This document shows positions 33,711 to 38,116 of a stretch of 38,116 nt of DNA, one piece after another. This DNA comes from Flavobacteriaceae bacterium UBA5544. GTDB taxonomy: Bacteria > Bacteroidota > Bacteroidia > Flavobacteriales > Flavobacteriaceae. Position 1 is the stretch's first letter, and each line of letters opens with the position of its first letter. The stretch is from assembly GCA_002426755.1 (NCBI GenBank), contig DINI01000006.1, positions 109,637-147,752 on the forward strand. Direction: 5' to 3'. Under the pieces are notes generated by a model. The model was not told where the DNA came from and made no database searches. It was given only the letters and a program-made list of their open reading frames with translations. A program made the position numbers and the translations under genes.

Positions 33711-34724
33711 TTAATTATTTGCGTAAAATTTCCTAATGATTTCTTCCACAGGCTTATTCTGCGGTGTAAATTGAGAGTCCTTCTCCCCACCAGATTTGTC
33801 ATGGTCATGAAACCATTTCCACACAAAACCTCCAGCAAACCAGTCTTCATTCCATACTTCTTCAAAAAGTGACTGCATGGCGTTCGACTGGGCTTCAAAA
33901 TTGATACCCTCCATATCAATATCCGCTTTCCATGGTTGTTTACCGGCATAATCCACACTTCGATAACCATATTCTGTGAATAAAATTGGTTTGTTCAACT
34001 GTGTAGAAAATATTTTTAAATGGTCTTTATAAGGCGCCCAACCTTTTTTGCATTCCTCCAACGTCGGTGTTTGCGAGTCACTCAAAGGAAAATACGCATC
34101 AACTCCTATAAAATCCAAATCTGCCCAAAACGGCGTGCGGTCATATTCGTTCCAATTGGCGGCATACGTCAATTTTCCTTTATATACTTTTTTGATTTCC
34201 ACAATCAATGAGTTCCAATACTCTGGGCGTTCGTCAATAAAACTTTCCAATTCGGTGCCGATGCAAAAAATATCAACCTTGGAATCTTGGGCGGTTTTTG
34301 CATACGTGAGAATAAAGTCAGAATATGAAGCTTCAAACAATTCCCAATCTTCATCATGCGCCATTTTGATAAACCCGGTAAATTCACCTCGCACCCAAAT
34401 TTGAGGTTTCAGCATGACCATTATTTGATGCTTGTGCAAAGCTTTAACATACTGTTGCACACCCTTTGCTGTTTCACCAAACCATTGCCTGTCGCTATTG
34501 AAAGAGATTTCTGGATGTGCCAAATCGCGAACAAAACCAAAGGGCATCACAGAAGCATAATTGGCATTTAGATTCATCACTGGCATCACATGCTTATCTT
34601 CAATCGCATCGCGTGACGCCACAAAACTGACGCCGTTTATTTTGTCTGGTTTTTGGACTGTTGCACTACAGGCTACCATCATACAATAGAGTCCGAAATA
34701 TAAAAAGTAAGAAATCGTCTTCAT
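33711..34724 (-). CDS. Lipoprotein glycoside hydrolase, GH113-like TIM barrel
   Basis: This 337-residue protein has a lipoprotein signal (lipobox MVAC, Cys19) and then a TIM-barrel glycosidase. Likely catalytic acids lie in IGTELESF (about 151-158) and FTEYGYRS (about 249-256), the acid/base and nucleophile positions expected for clan GH-A; YAANWNEYDR near 186 and FVWKWFHDHD near 297 match the GH113-like group. Substrate could be a mannan-type or other beta-glycan, which the sequence does not decide. It is the first gene of the minus-strand operon and seems unrelated in function to the ADP-ribose genes behind it, apart from the seven-base spacing. The 90-base divergent gap before 34815 shows no clear consensus promoter. 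Confidence 0.82.
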   Translation of the reverse strand: MKTISYFLYFGLYCMMVACSATVQKPDKINGVSFVASRDAIEDKHVMPVMNLNANYASVMPFGFVRDLAHPEISFNSDRQWFGETAKGVQQYVKALHKHQIMVMLKPQIWVRGEFTGFIKMAHDEDWELFEASYSDFILTYAKTAQDSKVDIFCIGTELESFIDERPEYWNSLIVEIKKVYKGKLTYAANWNEYDRTPFWADLDFIGVDAYFPLSDSQTPTLEECKKGWAPYKDHLKIFSTQLNKPILFTEYGYRSVDYAGKQPWKADIDMEGINFEAQSNAMQSLFEEVWNEDWFAGGFVWKWFHDHDKSGGEKDSQFTPQNKPVEEIIRKFYANN

Positions 34725-34814
34725 GCTTATTAAATATCCTTAAATTTAAACAAACTCAACTTAAACCAGTAAGTTTTTATTTTAACAACGACAAAAACTT
34801 CATAATTTCTGTAA

Positions 34815-36119
34815 ATGGAACACATTGTCATCATCGGTAACGGCATCTCCGGAGTCACTGCTGCAAGGCACATTCGGAAGCTTTCAGATAAAAAAATCAC
34901 CATTATTTCTGCCGAAACTGAATATTTTTTCTCCAGGACCGCGTTGATGTATATCTATATGGGCCATATGGCCTATGAGCATACAAAACCGTATGAAGAT
35001 TGGTTTTGGAAGAAAAACAGAATCGATTTAAAATTTGGGTTTGTAACAGCGATTGAAACCAAAAGTAAAACGCTTCATTTTGAAGATGGTGACACCGTTA
35101 ACTATGACAAATTAATCATTTCTACAGGTAGCAAATCGAACAAATTTGGTTGGAAAGGACAAGATTTAAAGGGTGTCCTCGGACTTTATAGCAAACAGGA
35201 TGTTGATTTATTGGAAGAATTGGCTCCGAACAATGAGGTCTGTAAACGGGCAGTCATTGTTGGTGGTGGTTTGATAGGTGTAGAATTGGCCGAAATGTTG
35301 CACACTCGAAACATTCCTGTGACATTTTTAGTCAGGGAATCGAGTTTTTGGGGAAGTGTATTGCCCGCGGGTGATAGTGAAATGATTAGCAGACATCTCA
35401 AAAACCATCATATAGATTTAAGATGTTCCCGCAATTTGAAAGAAATTATTTCGGATGAACATGGCCACGTAAAATCTGTGATTATTGAAGAAACCGGCGA
35501 AGAAATTCCATGCAGTGTAGTTGGATTGACACCTGGTGTCTCTCCCAATATAGACATAGTCAAAACATCAGGAATTGAGACTGATAAAGGCGTTTTGGTT
35601 AATCGTTATCTCGAAACAAACATTGAAAACGTATACGCCATCGGCGATTGCGCCCAGCAACGTGAAGCAATTGGCAACCGAAAACCCATAGAAGCCGTTT
35701 GGTACACAGGTAGAATGATGGGTGAAACCATTGCGCAAACCATTTGCGGCAATCGAATAGAATATAAACCTGGACATTGGTTCAATTCCGCCAAGTTTTT
35801 TGACATTGAATATCAAACTTATGGTTGGGTATTTTCGAAACCAAAGGAAGGTAATGCGCATTTTCATTGGAAGCATGAAGACGATACCAAATGTATCACC
35901 ATCGAATATGAAAAAGCTACCAATCGCTTTTTGGGCATCAACACTTTTGGAATTCGAATGAAACACGAGGTTTTTGACCGATGGTTGACCGAAACCAATC
36001 AAATGGATTTTGTGGTGAACCATTTGAAACAAGCCAATTTCGACCCAGAATTTTACAACTCTTTTGAACGGGATATCTTGATTGAATATTCAAAACAATT
36101 CAAACCAACACACGTATGA
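34815..36119 (+). CDS. NAD(P)/FAD-dependent oxidoreductase
   Basis: This 434-residue flavoprotein of the pyridine nucleotide-disulfide type has an FAD-binding motif IIGNGISGVTAARHI (about 6-20), a second dinucleotide motif IVGGGLIGVELAEML near 148-162 for NAD(P)H, and the FAD-closing motif VYAIGDCAQ near 273-281. The redox-active Cys pair of glutathione or dihydrolipoamide reductases is not seen near the first motif, so it is closer to NADH:acceptor or ferredoxin/nitrite-reductase-like reductases. Its stop overlaps the start of the membrane 4Fe-4S protein (ATGA), so the two probably form an electron-transfer pair taking electrons from NAD(P)H to the iron-sulfur partner or the reverse. Confidence 0.88.
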   Translation: MEHIVIIGNGISGVTAARHIRKLSDKKITIISAETEYFFSRTALMYIYMGHMAYEHTKPYEDWFWKKNRIDLKFGFVTAIETKSKTLHFEDGDTVNYDKLIISTGSKSNKFGWKGQDLKGVLGLYSKQDVDLLEELAPNNEVCKRAVIVGGGLIGVELAEMLHTRNIPVTFLVRESSFWGSVLPAGDSEMISRHLKNHHIDLRCSRNLKEIISDEHGHVKSVIIEETGEEIPCSVVGLTPGVSPNIDIVKTSGIETDKGVLVNRYLETNIENVYAIGDCAQQREAIGNRKPIEAVWYTGRMMGETIAQTICGNRIEYKPGHWFNSAKFFDIEYQTYGWVFSKPKEGNAHFHWKHEDDTKCITIEYEKATNRFLGINTFGIRMKHEVFDRWLTETNQMDFVVNHLKQANFDPEFYNSFERDILIEYSKQFKPTHV

Positions 36120-37714
36120 GCAACAAGTTAAATCCCAGCATGTCTTTGGCGAAGCCAGATTCTCAAGCATTGACTACCACACAAAAGATTGCAGTGACTA
36201 TTGGTATGATTGGATTCTTTATTTTGATATTGGCATTCTTCAACGTCAATTTCCCTAATAAGCCGCTATTTCTCATAATTTCTTTGATTCTAATGACCGT
36301 TGGAACCGTCATTTTTGCGAATAATGCGTATTTGACCAAGTATGAAGGCATCAAAAATGATGGTGTTTGGTTCAAATCGATGTCGTCAAGAGGTTTTTGG
36401 GGCTGGATAACAGGCATTGGATTGACTCTATTTTATGTTATTCTGTACTTCAAGGCCGAGTGGTTTGGCCTTGGTAAAGATGGTGTGGCAAACACAGGAC
36501 TTATTTCATTGTTTGACCCATTGAGTTATGTATTGAATGGTGGACCAGCAAGCCAATGGTTTGTATATGGAACTTTATACACGGTTGCCATTTTAATTTT
36601 TGGATATAAATTCATTTTAAAATACCGTCACAATAAATATGAGCGCATCAGAACATTTTCGGTGATGTTTTTCCAGTTGGGGTTTGCTTTTTTGATTCCA
36701 GAATTTATGGCGCGTTTGAATTCGGATTCGTTTAGCCTTCCTTATTATGATTTAAAAAATATTTGGCCTCTCAACTATTACAATTTCGAACAATATCGTG
36801 TGGATTCAATGATTGATGCGGGCGATATTGGAATCGGATTGTTACTTTTTGGGATTGCTTCCATTTTCATTATCACACCCATTTTAACCTACAAATACGG
36901 AAAACGATGGTACTGTTCATGGGTATGCGGTTGTGGTGGCTTGGCAGAAACCGCTGGAGATTCCTTTAGGCAGTTAAGTGATAAAACTCAAGTGGCTTGG
37001 AAAATCGAACGTTGGGTGGTTCATAGTGTCGTAGTGTTTGTAACCTTGATGACAACCGCCGTTATTTATTCCTATTTAGGTGATGATTCCAGCAAATATT
37101 GGTTGACAAAGAATGTATTTTTAATTGGAGTTGCAACATTATTGACTTTGGTTTTTGCATTAGTCATGATATTCAAACGTCAGGAATTGGCAAAAGACGC
37201 CCAATACGGAGCCATTGGCTATTTCGTCATTATTATGACGTTGATTGGAATGCACTATTTCAGTGGAACTGACAATGTGTTTTTATTCGATACAAGCTCA
37301 CTTAAAAAAACGTATGGTTTGGTGATTGGCTCTATTTTTTCTGGAGTTATCGGAGTTGGCTTCTACCCTATTTTTGGGAGTCGTGTTTGGTGCCGTTTTG
37401 GTTGTCCAATGGCAGCCATTTTAGGATTTCAACAACGTTTATTTTCAAGATTTAGAATCACGACCAATGGTGGACAATGCATTTCTTGCGGAAACTGCTC
37501 TACTTATTGCGAAATGGGAATCGACGTCAGAGCGTATGCCCAAAAAGGCGAAAACATCGTTAGAAGTAGTTGCGTCGGTTGCGGCATTTGTTCTGCGGTT
37601 TGCCCACGAGGAGTTCTAAAATTGGAAAATGATTCTATGAAAGGTCGAATCAATCCTAATGAAATTTTATTGGGAAATGACGTGAATTTAATGGATTTGG
37701 TGAATCAGAAATAA
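36116..37714 (+). CDS. Membrane-bound 4Fe-4S protein of the NosR/NapH type
   Basis: This 532-residue integral membrane protein has about seven hydrophobic helices. Two Cys-containing motifs of the NapH/NosR type are seen, WYCSWVCGCGG near 263-273 and RVWCRFGCPMAAILG near 422-436. A ferredoxin-like pair of 4Fe-4S sites follows, CISCGNCSTYCEMG near 455-468 and CVGCGICSAVCPRG near 486-499, each with the CxxCxxCxxxC spacing. Such proteins pass electrons between the quinone pool and soluble partners. It is coupled to the FAD oxidoreductase by a four-base overlap. The redox target is unknown; supplying low-potential electrons to ArsS is one testable possibility. Confidence 0.88.
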   Translation: MSNKLNPSMSLAKPDSQALTTTQKIAVTIGMIGFFILILAFFNVNFPNKPLFLIISLILMTVGTVIFANNAYLTKYEGIKNDGVWFKSMSSRGFWGWITGIGLTLFYVILYFKAEWFGLGKDGVANTGLISLFDPLSYVLNGGPASQWFVYGTLYTVAILIFGYKFILKYRHNKYERIRTFSVMFFQLGFAFLIPEFMARLNSDSFSLPYYDLKNIWPLNYYNFEQYRVDSMIDAGDIGIGLLLFGIASIFIITPILTYKYGKRWYCSWVCGCGGLAETAGDSFRQLSDKTQVAWKIERWVVHSVVVFVTLMTTAVIYSYLGDDSSKYWLTKNVFLIGVATLLTLVFALVMIFKRQELAKDAQYGAIGYFVIIMTLIGMHYFSGTDNVFLFDTSSLKKTYGLVIGSIFSGVIGVGFYPIFGSRVWCRFGCPMAAILGFQQRLFSRFRITTNGGQCISCGNCSTYCEMGIDVRAYAQKGENIVRSSCVGCGICSAVCPRGVLKLENDSMKGRINPNEILLGNDVNLMDLVNQK

Positions 37715-37719
37715 GTGTT

Positions 37720-37743
37720 CAGTGGTCAGTTACAGTTTTCAGT
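37720..37743. repeat. CAG-core repeat phased at 6-7 bp
   Basis: CAG occurs at 37720, 37727, 37733 and 37740 (spacings 7, 6, 7), immediately after the stop of the 4Fe-4S protein gene. It resembles in style the GAAG and AAGA heptad repeats of the two other spacers in this window. Confidence 0.5.
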
Positions 37744-37805
37744 TGAATTGACAACAAAACAATTGACGACTAAAAATTCACATCATTTCTTTGCCAATCT
37801 GCGCC

Positions 37806-37836
37806 GTTGCGAGAATATCAAATAAAACTACTTTTG
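37806..37836 (+). promoter_or_regulatory. Probable promoter for the downstream glycosyltransferase
   Basis: GTTG at 37806-37809 (one mismatch to TTTG) is followed after 19 bases by TACTTTTG at 37829-37836, a full match to the -7 element. The start codon of the glycosyltransferase is 20 bases further downstream. Confidence 0.5.
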
Positions 37837-37856
37837 CACCAAATTTTAAAAACTCA

Positions 37857-38116
37857 ATGCCCAACATAAAAGTTATCATTCCAGCATTTAACGAAGCAGA
37901 TTCCATCGCGCTTGTCATTCAGGAAGTCCCAAAAAACGTCAGCGAAATCATTGTGGTTGACAACAATTCAACTGACAACACTTACCAAATTGCACAAAAA
38001 GCAGGAGCAACGGTTTTGAAGCAACCAAAGATGGGATATGGAAACGCCTGTCTTAAAGGAATGGAATATATTGCTAATCAGCCCATAAAACCAGAAATTA
38101 TTGTATTTTTGGATGG
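37857..38116 (+). CDS. Family 2 glycosyltransferase, DPM-like (partial, cut by window end)
   Basis: The frame starts at the ATG at 37857 and runs off the right edge after 86 codons. The visible part is a GT2 N-terminus: VIIPAFNEADSIALVI, then the nucleotide-sugar motif IIVVDNNSTDNT near 38-49, KMGYGNACLKGM near 63-74, and the start of the DxD region (IVFLDG) at the very end. This spelling is closer to polyprenyl-phosphate (dolichol-phosphate mannose-like) transferases than to the TIGR04283 protein at 31192. The catalytic second half lies outside the window, so the donor and acceptor cannot be judged. It appears to have its own promoter. Confidence 0.88.
   Translation, partial: MPNIKVIIPAFNEADSIALVIQEVPKNVSEIIVVDNNSTDNTYQIAQKAGATVLKQPKMGYGNACLKGMEYIANQPIKPEIIVFLD

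Noticed and set aside
33704..33970. Longer N-terminus for the macrodomain protein
   Set aside because: The extra 89 residues overlap the glycoside hydrolase coding sequence, are basic and not macrodomain-like; the ATG at 33701-33703 gives a standard macrodomain start.
31888..34724. Recent insertion of the minus-strand operon as a mobile island
   Set aside because: No flanking repeats, integrase, tRNA target or clear composition break was seen.
34725..34814. Promoters for the divergent operons at 34724 and 34815
   Set aside because: Only partial -7-like elements with wrong spacing to any TTTG were found.

Overview
The window looks like chromosomal DNA of a marine-type Flavobacteriaceae (Bacteroidota). 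The supporting signs are AT-rich sequence, a SusC/SusD pair, many signal peptides and lipoboxes of Bacteroidota type, promoters of the TTTG-N19/20-TAnnTTTG form, few Shine-Dalgarno sites, and a tRNA without an encoded CCA end. No rRNA, insertion sequence, phage gene or CRISPR array is visible.

Layout. (1) 1-2264, minus strand: envelope/housekeeping genes (start of a probable TPR protein, an outer-membrane protein, coaX). (2) 2317-2473: tRNA-Phe with its own promoter and a bidirectional terminator, then a fasciclin lipoprotein on the minus strand. (3) 3402-10778: the TAM pair tamB and tamL, both apparently starting at TTG. (4) 10808-17989: a purine-oxidation locus, with guanine deaminase and xanthine dehydrogenase subunits (xdhA, xdhB) on plus, and a convergent, translationally coupled operon of xdhC, an unknown membrane protein and a THEP1-like NTPase on minus. 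(5) 18153-31878, plus strand: a large arsenosugar-type locus. It holds a CMD/peroxidase-like protein, the radical SAM enzyme ArsS, two DUF2064 glycosyltransferase-like proteins, SusC/SusD, a sodium:solute symporter, a degenerate Cys-rich metallophosphoesterase, a secreted rhodanese, purine nucleoside phosphorylase, a fatty acid hydroxylase-superfamily protein, a DUF547 lipoprotein and a TIGR04283-type glycosyltransferase. (6) 31888-34724, minus strand: a lipoprotein glycoside hydrolase, a macrodomain protein, RNA 2'-phosphotransferase KptA and a PPP-type phosphatase, tightly packed. (7) 34815-38116, plus strand: a FAD oxidoreductase, a membrane 4Fe-4S protein, and the start of a family 2 glycosyltransferase cut by the window end.

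How the genes may work together. ArsS chemistry (known from the family) joins dimethylarsenite to the 5'-deoxyadenosyl group of SAM. A nucleoside phosphorylase could remove the adenine and glycosyltransferases could decorate the arsenoribose. SusC/SusD and the symporter would move a substrate or product across the two membranes. The neighbouring guanine deaminase and xanthine dehydrogenase degrade purines, so the two loci may be linked through purine bases; this link is inference. The methyltransferase ArsM, needed upstream of ArsS, is not in the window. The KptA-macrodomain-phosphatase operon looks like a separate NAD/ADP-ribose and RNA-end processing module.

Smaller signals: three intergenic spacers (about 18497, 27217, 37720) hold degenerate repeats phased at about 7 bp, and the guaD-xdhA gap holds two copies of a hairpin repeat starting TTGTCAGTTCGAGTG.
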